DNA of 11,502 bases. Origin: CAZPRQ01 sp964589415. GTDB taxonomy: Bacteria; Patescibacteriota; Doudnabacteria; UBA920. The position numbers and the translations under genes are program-made. Where the stretch lies: NCBI GenBank assembly GCA_964589415.1, contig CAZPRQ010000038.1, positions 1 to 11,502 of the forward strand. The letters are read 5' to 3'. Shown here in pieces: positions 1 through 6,331 of this stretch (its first letter is position 1; every line of letters starts with the position of its first letter). The notes beneath the pieces are model-generated. The model was not told where the DNA came from. It worked only from the letters and a program-made list of their open reading frames with translations, and made no database searches.

Positions 1-28
1 GTTATGCCGGAAAATAAGGAGGTTGGGA

Positions 29-667
29 ATGATTTACAGATCCGTAGGAAATTTGTGTGCCGTGGATTTTACTAGTTTGGGGCTTATAGGTATAAATGAC
101 GTAGAAGCCATGCATATATTAACAGGTGAAGGCTTTGCGGCCATAGACGTAAACATTGAAGAATTGGCTTATGGCTGCGTGGGCGTTTCCAGTTACAAAA
201 GAGGTGCCGATCCAAAGTTGGCCCCAGAGACGGTGGATTGCTCGTCATTTGTTAAGTGGTTGTATTCCCAAAAAGGCGTTTGGTTGCCCCGCCATTCCAT
301 AGACCAGAGGGATTACATTACTTATTGTACGGACGCGGAAGATGTTAAGGGAGGGGATTTAATATTCACTTCCGGAGTTAAAAGCTACTATTGGCACAAT
401 CGGAGTGAAGGTGTAGGGCATGTGGGATTTGTAACTTCCAAAAAAACCGTTATTCACGCGGCAAACTCCAAAGTCGGGGTTATTGAAACCGAATTGTCAT
501 ATTTTACGGAGGAATTTAAATTTCGTGGCGCGCGCAGGCCAATTCCAGACCCAAGCAGGTTCTACACTTTAGTTGTGCCACATACCAAGGAGGTTGAATG
601 GTCGCAGCAGCTTAGGTGGACAGTCCTGCAGCACTGTGAAAAAGTTGTTAAAATTGGTTCTAGATAA
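29..667 (+). CDS. NlpC/P60-fold cysteine peptidase-like protein
   Basis: The 212-residue product carries the NlpC/P60 signature: a Cys in VDCSSFVKW (Cys71), a first His in GHVGFV (His131) and a polar third position in VIHAAN (His143), with the usual GGDLIF strand (about 108-113) between Cys and His. Members of this family cut peptidoglycan stem peptides or related amide bonds. I chose ATG 29 because AAGGAGG at 16-22 lies 6 bases upstream; an in-frame TTG at 23 touches that site and is too close. No signal peptide or membrane segment is visible, which is odd for a wall enzyme, so export by another route, a cytosolic role or phage origin are possible. The first 55 residues and the C-terminal 40 match nothing I recognise. 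The gene has its own terminator at 681-721. The fold is fairly sure; the substrate is not. Confidence 0.8.
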   Translation: MIYRSVGNLCAVDFTSLGLIGINDVEAMHILTGEGFAAIDVNIEELAYGCVGVSSYKRGADPKLAPETVDCSSFVKWLYSQKGVWLPRHSIDQRDYITYCTDAEDVKGGDLIFTSGVKSYYWHNRSEGVGHVGFVTSKKTVIHAANSKVGVIETELSYFTEEFKFRGARRPIPDPSRFYTLVVPHTKEVEWSQQLRWTVLQHCEKVVKIGSR

Positions 668-680
668 ACATTGTAAATTT

Positions 681-721
681 AATGCCCCCAAAAGAGCTTT
701 AAGGCATTTGGGGGTATTTTT
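681..721 (+). terminator. Intrinsic terminator after the NlpC/P60 gene
   Basis: A 12-pair stem (681-692 with 707-718, core CCCCCAAA/TTTGGGGG, one G-T pair) is followed by a T-rich run to 721. It begins 13 bases after the stop codon of the upstream gene. Confidence 0.85.
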
Positions 722-734
722 AATTTCACGAATT

Positions 735-754
735 CCTCGCAATTTGCTGCGGGG
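735..754. repeat. Short GC-rich hairpin repeat
   Basis: CCTCGCA (735-741) pairs with TGCGGGG (748-754) around a 6-base loop, with one T-G pair. It has no T-run and lies between the upstream terminator and the larger palindromic element, so it looks like a dispersed hairpin repeat and not a terminator. Confidence 0.5.
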
Positions 755-764
755 TCGGGTCCTG

Positions 765-947
765 TGTCATCCCGGGCGAGCCTGCCTCATCGGAAAACAG
801 GTACATCCGACTTGTCCGCCGAAGCTTTCTAGATATAAAACGTTATTTTTGATTAGTTTGAGGCGAAGGCGAAGACCCGGGATCCAGTATTTAAACTAAC
901 TTCTGGATCCCGGATATTTTTACAGCCCTAAAAATTCCGGGATGACA
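765..947. mobile_element. Paired palindromic element, 'empty' form (REPIN/MITE-like)
   Basis: Two palindromic units face each other. Unit 1 (765-887) starts TGTCATCCCGGG and ends CCCGGGATCCAG; its loop is enlarged by about 70 bases between GCCTC (784-788) and GAGGC (860-864), and this insert contains a further GTCCGCCGAAGC-type sequence. Unit 2 (903-947) is inverted: CTGGATCCCGG (903-913) and CCGGGATGACA (937-947). Only 15 AT-rich bases (888-902) separate them. The order of ends is the same as around the GIY-YIG gene at 7301-7603, so this copy looks like a non-autonomous relative of that unit. The gap from 668 to 1099 otherwise holds the terminator, the 735-754 hairpin and the promoter for the next gene; I see no gene in it. 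Confidence 0.75.
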
Positions 948-995
948 GCGATTTTTGGATTCACGTAATTGGCAAATGCCTTTTTCTTGGTTTTA

Positions 996-1004
996 TGCTA
1001 TAAT
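996..1004 (+). promoter_or_regulatory. Extended -10 promoter upstream of the GH1 gene
   Basis: TGCTATAAT is a perfect extended -10 element about 95 bases before the GH1 start. No good -35 box is seen 17 bases upstream, as is usual for extended -10 promoters. A second, weaker TAAAAT at 1082-1087 would give an almost leaderless message from ATG 1100; which one is used cannot be told from sequence. Confidence 0.55.
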
Positions 1005-1099
1005 TTATAGGTAAAATCATTTTTTGAAACAAAAACAATCTTACTTTGTCAGCCGGTTTATGCCTAGTATTTTTGGCAAGGTAAAATTTCCAAAAGCAT

Positions 1100-2314
1100 A
1101 TGAAGAAAACGTTAAGTTTTCCAAACGGATTCCTGTGGGGCGCGGCTACATCCGCGCATCAAATAGAGGGCAATAATAAAAACAGCGATTGGTGGGCTTG
1201 GGAAAACAGCGCAAAGCGGGCAAACGAGCTTATTGCAAAAGGCAAGAACCCAGAAGATTTTAAAAGCGGCATTGCCTGCGATTCGTACAATAGGTACGAT
1301 GAAGATTTTAGTTTGGCCAAGGAGCTTGGTCACAATTCCACTCGTCTGTCCATAGAATGGGCGAGAATAGAGCCAAAAGAAGGAGTGTTTGACGAACAAG
1401 CTTTTGACCATTATGAAAAAGTTTTGCAATCCGCCAAATACCACGGCCTTAAGACTTTTGTGACCTTGCACCATTTTACCAACCCATTGTGGTTTTCTAA
1501 CAAAGGCGGTTTTGAAAAAAAAGAGAATGTGCAACATTTTGTCCGCTATGCCGAAGCGTGCGCAAAGCGCCTTTACGAATATGTGGATTTTTGGATAACC
1601 ATAAACGAGCCGGAAATACATTCCACACATTCGTATTTGCTGGGAATTTTTCCTCCGCAGCAAAAAAGCCTTATTAAAACATTTAAGGTAATAAAAAATT
1701 TACTCTTAGCCCATAATCTTTCTTCGCCCAAGATTAAATTTTATGGTAACAAGCCGGTGAGCATGGCTTATCATTTATCTGACGTCCAACCCGCTAGCAT
1801 TTTTAGCGAGCCGCTTACCCACATTGTTCATTACTTGGCAAATGAATATATTTTAAAGAGAACAATTGCTGCCAGCGATTTTATTGGTATGAATTATTAT
1901 AACCATTTGCACATAGGCTGGTTCGGGAGGAGAAACCATAGTCACAGCGGGCACGAGGTGAGCGATTTAGGATGGGGGATCCACCCGGAAGGTTTGGGCA
2001 GATTGCTAATTTTTTTAAAAAAATTCAACAAGCCAATATATATTACGGAAAACGGTATTGCCGATGCGCGTGACAATAAACGGGAAAAGTTTATTAAGGA
2101 GCATTTGTGCCAAATTCATAAGGCCATAAGCCAGGGCGCGGATGTAAGGGGTTATTTGTACTGGTCGCTGATAGATAATTTTGAATGGCACCAGGGTTTT
2201 TCGCCCAGATTTGGGTTAATTGAAATTGACAGGGAAGACTTGCTTAGACGTAAAATCCGTCCCAGCGCCCTAGCTTACGCGGAAGTCTGCAAAAACAATT
2301 GTTTGGAAATTTAA
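1100..2314 (+). CDS. Glycoside hydrolase family 1 (beta-glycosidase)
   Basis: The 404-residue protein is a recognisable GH1 (beta/alpha)8 barrel that hydrolyses beta-glycosides with retention. It opens with the GH1 N-terminal signature FPNGFLWGAATSAHQIEG (residues 7-24). The acid/base glutamate is Glu170 in TINEP, and the nucleophile is Glu317 in YITENG. Subsite residues are also present: Gln21, the LHH pair ending at His125, and WSLIDNFEW (355-363). It ends in the usual FSPRFGLIEID strand. It is shorter than typical bacterial members of about 440-450 residues; the loss is mainly in the stretch around residues 185-245, between the acid/base and nucleophile strands. There is no signal peptide, so it should act in the cytosol. 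It is followed by a transporter, another hydrolase and a sugar kinase on the same strand. Beta-glucosidase and beta-galactosidase activities cannot be separated by eye. Confidence 0.92.
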   Translation: MKKTLSFPNGFLWGAATSAHQIEGNNKNSDWWAWENSAKRANELIAKGKNPEDFKSGIACDSYNRYDEDFSLAKELGHNSTRLSIEWARIEPKEGVFDEQAFDHYEKVLQSAKYHGLKTFVTLHHFTNPLWFSNKGGFEKKENVQHFVRYAEACAKRLYEYVDFWITINEPEIHSTHSYLLGIFPPQQKSLIKTFKVIKNLLLAHNLSSPKIKFYGNKPVSMAYHLSDVQPASIFSEPLTHIVHYLANEYILKRTIAASDFIGMNYYNHLHIGWFGRRNHSHSGHEVSDLGWGIHPEGLGRLLIFLKKFNKPIYITENGIADARDNKREKFIKEHLCQIHKAISQGADVRGYLYWSLIDNFEWHQGFSPRFGLIEIDREDLLRRKIRPSALAYAEVCKNNCLEI

Positions 2315-2319
2315 TTATC

Positions 2320-2458
2320 CACGAATACACGAATGATCACAAATAACACGAAGTTTATGACATAAATTGTGTATTAGAAAAGAAATTGCAAAAGTGTGCA
2401 TTAGAGTAATCATATTTAAATTGAGTTCGTGATTTTCGTGTAAATTTGTGAGTTCGTG
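2320..2458. repeat. CACGAAT repeat cluster in inverted arrangement
   Basis: The gap between the GH1 and transporter genes starts with CACGAAT-like words at 2320, 2328, 2338 and 2347. It ends with the reverse complement, TTCGTG-like words at 2426, 2435, 2445 and 2453. The words are spaced 8-10 bases apart, so the two clusters form a long imperfect inverted repeat with an AT-rich centre (2353-2425). No gene is visible here. Confidence 0.65.
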
Positions 2459-2472
2459 AATTATATAAACCC

Positions 2473-3360
2473 ATGTTTATTTTTCTTTCTGTTTTCCATT
2501 TTGCCATAGTCGCGGCTGTAGATATATTGGACAAGTTTCTAATTAGCGGCAAAAAACTGCTGCCCTATACTTACACGTTTCTTACTATGGTAAGCGGCCT
2601 GATTATGCTCGTGGCCTGGCCATGGGTGTACGCGTCGGCGACTTTGGAAAATATTGGTATTAGTATGTTTTCCGGAGCATTGTTTGCCTTAGCCTACTAT
2701 TTGTTTTTTAAGGCGCTCTCCGAAGGGGAAGTTTCCCGGGTTATTCCGTTTATTTTTGGCATAGTGCCAATATTCGACGTATTGCTTGGATTGCTGTTAA
2801 ACATAAACGTACTGCTCAGCAATGAAGCCGCGGCTATATTTTTACTTGTCCCAGGAGCTCTGCTTATTGCATACAAACGGGATTTTGTGGGCAAACACGT
2901 GGGTTTAAAAATTGCCGCCGCTGCGGTTTTCAGCATTCATGCCGTGGTTTGGCAGTTTGCCGCAAAAGACGGCCATGTATTAAACACGCTTATGTGGAAC
3001 CGTGTGGGAGCGGCTGTTTTTGTAGCTCTTTTTTTGCTAGTACCCCAAATTCGAGCGCAATTTCATTTGGGACTAAAGGTAAAAAACCCCAAACAGACTT
3101 CCTGGCTTTTTGTTCTAAAACAAGTGCTTGGTGGTTCGGCATTTGTACTTAGCAGTTATTTGCTGGCTACCGGTAAAATTTCCATTTTTAGCTCCTTGCA
3201 AGGCATTAGGTACGCTATTATTTTTGCTGTGGCAATTTTTCTTACTAAAAAGTATCGGCATATTCTGGAGGAAGACATAAACAGCCATACTTTAAAACAA
3301 AAATTGGCTGGGCTAGTGCTGGTATTTATTGGGACGGCAATTTTGTTTATAAAATTATAG
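2473..3360 (+). CDS. EamA/DMT-family 10-helix transporter
   Basis: The 295-residue protein is almost wholly hydrophobic, with about ten membrane spans in two related halves, as in the drug/metabolite transporter (EamA) superfamily. A typical motif is GEVSRVIPFIFGIVPIF (about residues 85-101), the conserved loop and helix after the third span. The second half begins near residue 140 (GLKIAAAAVFSIHAV) and ends in a short lysine tail. Substrates in this superfamily vary (amino acids, nucleotide sugars, metabolites, drugs) and cannot be predicted here. Its place between two glycosidases suggests a sugar or sugar derivative, but that is inference. The start at ATG 2473 has no Shine-Dalgarno sequence; an AT-rich TTATATAA lies just upstream. 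Confidence 0.8.
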   Translation: MFIFLSVFHFAIVAAVDILDKFLISGKKLLPYTYTFLTMVSGLIMLVAWPWVYASATLENIGISMFSGALFALAYYLFFKALSEGEVSRVIPFIFGIVPIFDVLLGLLLNINVLLSNEAAAIFLLVPGALLIAYKRDFVGKHVGLKIAAAAVFSIHAVVWQFAAKDGHVLNTLMWNRVGAAVFVALFLLVPQIRAQFHLGLKVKNPKQTSWLFVLKQVLGGSAFVLSSYLLATGKISIFSSLQGIRYAIIFAVAIFLTKKYRHILEEDINSHTLKQKLAGLVLVFIGTAILFIKL

Positions 3361-3363
3361 GCT

Positions 3364-3376
3364 TAGGATTTACGCG
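3364..3376 (+). promoter_or_regulatory. TAGGATTTACGCG motif, first copy
   Basis: This 13-base word differs at one position from TAGGACTTACGCG at 4475-4487. Both copies lie in short gaps directly upstream of sugar-cluster genes, this one 75 bases before the GH-A start. It may be a shared operator or merely a dispersed repeat. Confidence 0.3.
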
Positions 3377-3407
3377 CTTGCATTACTCATTAACCGGCAA
3401 AGTCAGA

Positions 3408-3436
3408 TTGCTGGAATAAGTCCCAGGTGTTAAAAT
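3408..3436 (+). promoter_or_regulatory. Sigma70-type promoter for the GH-A gene
   Basis: The -35 box TTGCTG (3408-3413) and the -10 box TAAAAT (3431-3436) are separated by exactly 17 bases. The -10 is extended by TGT at 3428-3430. The expected transcription start near 3443 is only about 9 bases before ATG 3452, leaving almost no leader, in line with the missing Shine-Dalgarno site. Confidence 0.6.
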
Positions 3437-3451
3437 TTACATTTTTATAAA

Positions 3452-4456
3452 ATGCATTCAAAAAAATTTAAAACTATTATAATCGTAATTGTCCTGTTGT
3501 TTGTTTTGGCATATTTGCTAACATTAAACGCGGGGAAAAAAGCCAAGGAGTTCACATACGGGGTAACCTTTAGCGTTCCTTATGCTCAAAATTTGGGCCT
3601 GGATTGGCAGTATGTATATGTGGACATGATGGAAAATTTGAATGTTAAAGTTGTCCGAGTATCCGCCTATTGGAATAGGTTGGAGTCGCAGGATGATGAG
3701 TACAATTTTGACGAACTTGATTTTCAGGTGCGGGAAGCAGAGAAGCGAGATGTGGGTATAATATTGGCCGTAGGGCGCAGGCTTCCCAGATGGCCGGAAT
3801 GTCACGAACCGGAATGGGCGACAAAGTTGCCTCAAGAGGCCAGGCAAAATGCTTTGCTGTCATATGTAGAAGCCGTGGTGCGCCGTTATAAGGACAGTCC
3901 GGCAATAAAGTATTGGCAAATTGAAAACGAGCCGTTTTTAAGTTCTTTCGGTATTTGTCCCAAGCTCGATCCTGAATTGTTTGACTCCGAAATTGCGCTG
4001 GTAAAAAAGCTAGATCCCGTAAGGCCGGTACTAATTACGGACAGTGGTGAGCTTTCCAGCTGGCTATCCGCTTCCAAAAGGGGTGATGTTTTTGGCACCA
4101 CTCTCTACCGTTACGTATATTCGGACGTTTTGAAACGTTATTGGACAAATTATATTCCTTCCTGGTTTTACCGTCTTAAGGCGGGTTATGTTAGGGTGCT
4201 CCATCCGGGCAAAAAAATTATTATTGCCGAATTGGAAGCCGAGCCATGGACAACTTCGGGAATTACCCAAACCAGCATAGACGAGCAATTTAAAACAATG
4301 AGTTTGGAAAAATTTAAGACCATTGTCCGAGTAGCTCAAAAAACCGGGTTTGAAGAACAGTACCTTTGGGGTGTAGAATGGTGGTATTGGATGAAAAATC
4401 AAAATCATCCGGAGTTTTACAATGAAGCTAAAAGGCTTTTTTCCGAAGGCAGGTAA
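3452..4456 (+). CDS. Membrane-anchored clan GH-A glycoside hydrolase
   Basis: The 334-residue protein starts with a short lysine stretch and one hydrophobic helix (about residues 8-27, TIIIVIVLLFVLAYLL). This is a signal anchor that should leave the catalytic part outside. The rest has the order of a clan GH-A (beta/alpha)8 barrel: early strand motif VVRVSAYWNRLE (67-78), then a strand ending in the probable acid/base Glu160 in QIENEP. Next is a strand ending in IIIAE with the probable nucleophile Glu260, and a last strand GVEWWYWMK (307-315). The family could be GH5- or GH39-like, or unclassified; I cannot fix it by eye. It sits between a transporter and a sugar kinase and has its own promoter at 3408-3436. 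A role in trimming external glycans or the cell's own surface polysaccharide fits. Confidence 0.75.
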   Translation: MHSKKFKTIIIVIVLLFVLAYLLTLNAGKKAKEFTYGVTFSVPYAQNLGLDWQYVYVDMMENLNVKVVRVSAYWNRLESQDDEYNFDELDFQVREAEKRDVGIILAVGRRLPRWPECHEPEWATKLPQEARQNALLSYVEAVVRRYKDSPAIKYWQIENEPFLSSFGICPKLDPELFDSEIALVKKLDPVRPVLITDSGELSSWLSASKRGDVFGTTLYRYVYSDVLKRYWTNYIPSWFYRLKAGYVRVLHPGKKIIIAELEAEPWTTSGITQTSIDEQFKTMSLEKFKTIVRVAQKTGFEEQYLWGVEWWYWMKNQNHPEFYNEAKRLFSEGR

Positions 4457-4474
4457 GGTACAGTATAGATTTTA

Positions 4475-4487
4475 TAGGACTTACGCG
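4475..4487 (+). promoter_or_regulatory. TAGGACTTACGCG motif, second copy
   Basis: This is the near-identical partner (12 of 13 bases) of the word at 3364-3376, here 25 bases before the ROK kinase start. The position is compatible with an operator or with a piece of a dispersed repeat. Confidence 0.3.
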
Positions 4488-4512
4488 AGTAATTTTAAAT
4501 TAATACATTTTT

Positions 4513-5286
4513 ATGGCCCAAGCGGTTATAGGCTTAGACATAGGCGGAACTAAAATTTCCGGTATTGTCTGGTTAAACAAAACGGTCGTAAGGAGTTTGC
4601 AAGTTCCTACGCCAAAAAACAAGCACGGTTTTAAAAAAACAATTATTCGTCTCGTGGATTTATTGTCCACGGGAAGGAATATAGGTGCCGTTGGCGTGGG
4701 AATAGCGGGCGTGGTTGACGGTAAGTCGGGTAAGGTTAAGATATGCCCAAATATAAATTATTTGGAGCGGGAAAATATTCGTGGTTATATGCCTTTTGCA
4801 AAAAATAAGGTTTTTGTGGACAATGACGCGAATTGTTTTTCTTTGGCAGAAAGCTTGCTTGGCAAAGGTAAAGCCTACCGCAATTTTATGGGTATTACTT
4901 TGGGCACCGGCATTGGGGGAGGTATAGTAATTGACCGTAAGTTATATCGGGGAAGTCATGGCAGTGCCGGCGAGGTTGGCCACATGATGGCGGACTTAAA
5001 AAACGATAGCGAATACTATTTTCAAAAAGCCCGCGACAAAAAGGACTTTGAAAGAATGGGTAAGGTTTTAGGCGTGCTGTTTGCAAATATAATTAACACC
5101 TTGGACGTAGAGGCAATGGTTCTTGGTGGGGGAGTGGCTCTAAGCCATGGCAAGCAATTTTTGCCGGAAGCCATGCGAGTATGTAAATTGCATATGGTAA
5201 ATAAAACAGAAATGCCTAAAGTAATATTTTCATCATTAAAACACGCCGGCGCGATTGGCGCGGCATTATTGGTTTTTGAAAAGTAA
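4513..5286 (+). CDS. Short ROK-family sugar kinase without the zinc motif
   Basis: The 257-residue protein has the ASKHA ATP-binding fold of ROK kinases, which phosphorylate glucose, N-acetylmannosamine or similar sugars. Visible are the phosphate-1 loop GLDIGGTKISG (7-17), GVGIAGVVDG (61-70), FVDNDAN with the catalytic base Asp105, the phosphate-2 loop TLGTGIGGG (129-137) and the sugar-binding GEVGHM with Glu154 and His157. The usual CxCGxxGCxE zinc loop that should follow His157 is absent. Only about 25 residues (MADLKNDSEYYFQKARDKKD) join His157 to the next helix, which explains the short length (300-320 is usual). ROK repressors carry an N-terminal helix-turn-helix; none is present, so a kinase is the better call. 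It is 56 bases after the GH-A hydrolase and 13 bases before the lipoprotein gene. Confidence 0.85.
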   Translation: MAQAVIGLDIGGTKISGIVWLNKTVVRSLQVPTPKNKHGFKKTIIRLVDLLSTGRNIGAVGVGIAGVVDGKSGKVKICPNINYLERENIRGYMPFAKNKVFVDNDANCFSLAESLLGKGKAYRNFMGITLGTGIGGGIVIDRKLYRGSHGSAGEVGHMMADLKNDSEYYFQKARDKKDFERMGKVLGVLFANIINTLDVEAMVLGGGVALSHGKQFLPEAMRVCKLHMVNKTEMPKVIFSSLKHAGAIGAALLVFEK

Positions 5287-5299
5287 GAATTATATTTGT

Positions 5300-5422
5300 A
5301 TGAAAAAAATATTTGCAGTCGCAGCTCTTTTAGCCCTCTTTGCCGCCGGTTGCGCGAAAGTTGAACTTAAAACCGAGCAGTCTGGCAGTCCAAAAGAATC
5401 TTATGAGGAATTGCCAAAATAG
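5300..5422 (+). CDS. Small predicted lipoprotein, 40 residues
   Basis: Starting at ATG 5300 the frame reads MKKIFAVAALLALFAAGC and continues for 22 more residues to TAG 5420-5422. Two lysines, a hydrophobic core and a Cys at position 18 preceded by Ala-Ala-Gly make a good lipoprotein signal. The mature chain would be a 23-residue charged tail (KVELKTEQSG then a Glu-rich end), which is very short. It begins 13 bases after the ROK kinase and ends just before the terminator, so it is probably the last gene of the sugar operon. Small lipoproteins of this kind can be entericidin-like or accessory envelope peptides; no function is visible. It could also be the remains of a longer lipoprotein. Confidence 0.65.
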   Translation: MKKIFAVAALLALFAAGCAKVELKTEQSGSPKESYEELPK

Positions 5423-5440
5423 CCTTAATCGGATTATTTT

Positions 5441-5474
5441 AAACGCCCCTGGACTTAAAAGACCAGGGGCGTTT
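5441..5474. terminator. Two-way terminator between convergent operons
   Basis: A perfect 12-pair stem (AAACGCCCCTGG at 5441-5452, its complement at 5463-5474) with a 10-base loop is flanked by TTTT on the plus side and by a short T/A-rich run on the minus side. It lies between the plus-strand lipoprotein gene and the end of scpB on the minus strand, so it can serve both. Confidence 0.8.
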
Positions 5475-5504
5475 TGTGTTAAAATCGTATGAAGGACGGC
5501 ATTT

Positions 5505-6116
5505 TTATATTTTTTGCTGCGGATTATTTTGGGTAGGTTGTCCAATATCCGATTCAGCATTTTGACTTTCCGGTCTTTCGGCAGTAGTGATTTCCGGTAA
5601 TTTTATTTGAGCGGTCAATTCTTCAAAAGACGGCAAATCTTTTACCGAAGCTATGCCCATATGCTGCAAAAATTCAGTACTCGTTTGATAGTAAACGCTC
5701 CGACTGTCGTTAGGGTTGGGAATTTTTTCTATAAGCCCTCGCATAAGCAGGTGGCGGACTGAATATTGGGAATTAACCCCCCGAATGGCTTCTATTTCGG
5801 CTTTGGAAATAGGCTGGCGGTAGGCGATTATAGCCAGGACCTCAACGGTGGCGTCGGTAAGTTTTTCCCGCAAATCGGCATTTAAGAAATTTTTTACCGC
5901 GGTGGAGTTTGCCGCGGCGGTAGCCATTTGGTATTCTCCATTGCTTTCCAAAACAATTACACCCATTTCCAGGCGGTCGCTTGCAAGCTGTTGCAATGCA
6001 TTTTGAATATCCTCTTCCGGCTCATTTAACAGGCTTGTCAGATATTTTACGCTTAAAGGTTTGCTTGAAACAAACAGCAGGCTTTCCAGTAAACTTTTTA
6101 AATGTTTCTGTTCCAT
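5505..6116 (-). CDS. scpB: Segregation and condensation protein B
   Basis: ScpB forms a dimer of winged-helix proteins that binds the kleisin ScpA and so regulates the SMC condensin that organises and separates chromosomes. The 203-residue product starts with the ScpB N-terminal helix (LKSLLESLLFVSSKPLSVKYL, about 6-26, here split by me only for reading). The most recognisable part is the second winged helix, LTDATVEVLAIIAYRQPIS (about 86-104), followed by KAEIEAIRGVNSQ and the wing LLMRGLIEKI. The length is typical. The last 40 residues are polar and probably disordered. The start overlaps the preceding small membrane gene by 19 bases and there is no clear Shine-Dalgarno site, so translation is probably coupled. 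It is the last gene of the operon and is followed by the terminator at 5441-5474. Confidence 0.93.
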   Translation of the reverse strand: MEQKHLKSLLESLLFVSSKPLSVKYLTSLLNEPEEDIQNALQQLASDRLEMGVIVLESNGEYQMATAAANSTAVKNFLNADLREKLTDATVEVLAIIAYRQPISKAEIEAIRGVNSQYSVRHLLMRGLIEKIPNPNDSRSVYYQTSTEFLQHMGIASVKDLPSFEELTAQIKLPEITTAERPESQNAESDIGQPTQNNPQQKI

Positions 6117-6331
6117 AATATAAATATGCCAATAATAATGAAGACAAAACTATATAAAATAATGGTCGGTTTACGGCCAAATAGCGTGGACGAAGACTTG
6201 CCCGCTGGCGGTGTAATTAAGCCGTGCTGTATTAAATATCCCAAGGTGCGCCTATAAACGGAGTCTATTGCCAATAAGCCGTAGAGACTTCCAAATAAAA
6301 TAAATAAAATTCCTATGGCCAACTTATTCAT
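6098..6331 (-). CDS. Small two-helix membrane protein between scpA and scpB
   Basis: The 77-residue product has two strong hydrophobic segments, IGILFILFGSLYGLLAI (about 6-22) and TIILYSFVFIIIGIFILW (about 56-73). They are joined by a loop of about 33 polar residues (VYRRTLGYLIQHGLITPP and a Lys/Ser-rich part). The frame is supported by its gene neighbours: its ATG overlaps the stop of scpA in an ATGA arrangement (6328-6331), and its end runs 19 bases into scpB, so the three genes are very likely translated together. I do not recognise the family. Its position suggests a link between the condensin partners and the membrane, but it could be an unrelated passenger. Confidence 0.75.
   Translation of the reverse strand: MNKLAIGILFILFGSLYGLLAIDSVYRRTLGYLIQHGLITPPAGKSSSTLFGRKPTIILYSFVFIIIGIFILWNRNI

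Noticed and set aside
573..899. Open frame of 108 codons running from the end of the peptidase gene through the repeat region
   Set aside because: It crosses the terminator and both palindromic units, its product is basic and of low complexity, and it overlaps a well-supported gene. It is an accidental frame in repeat DNA.
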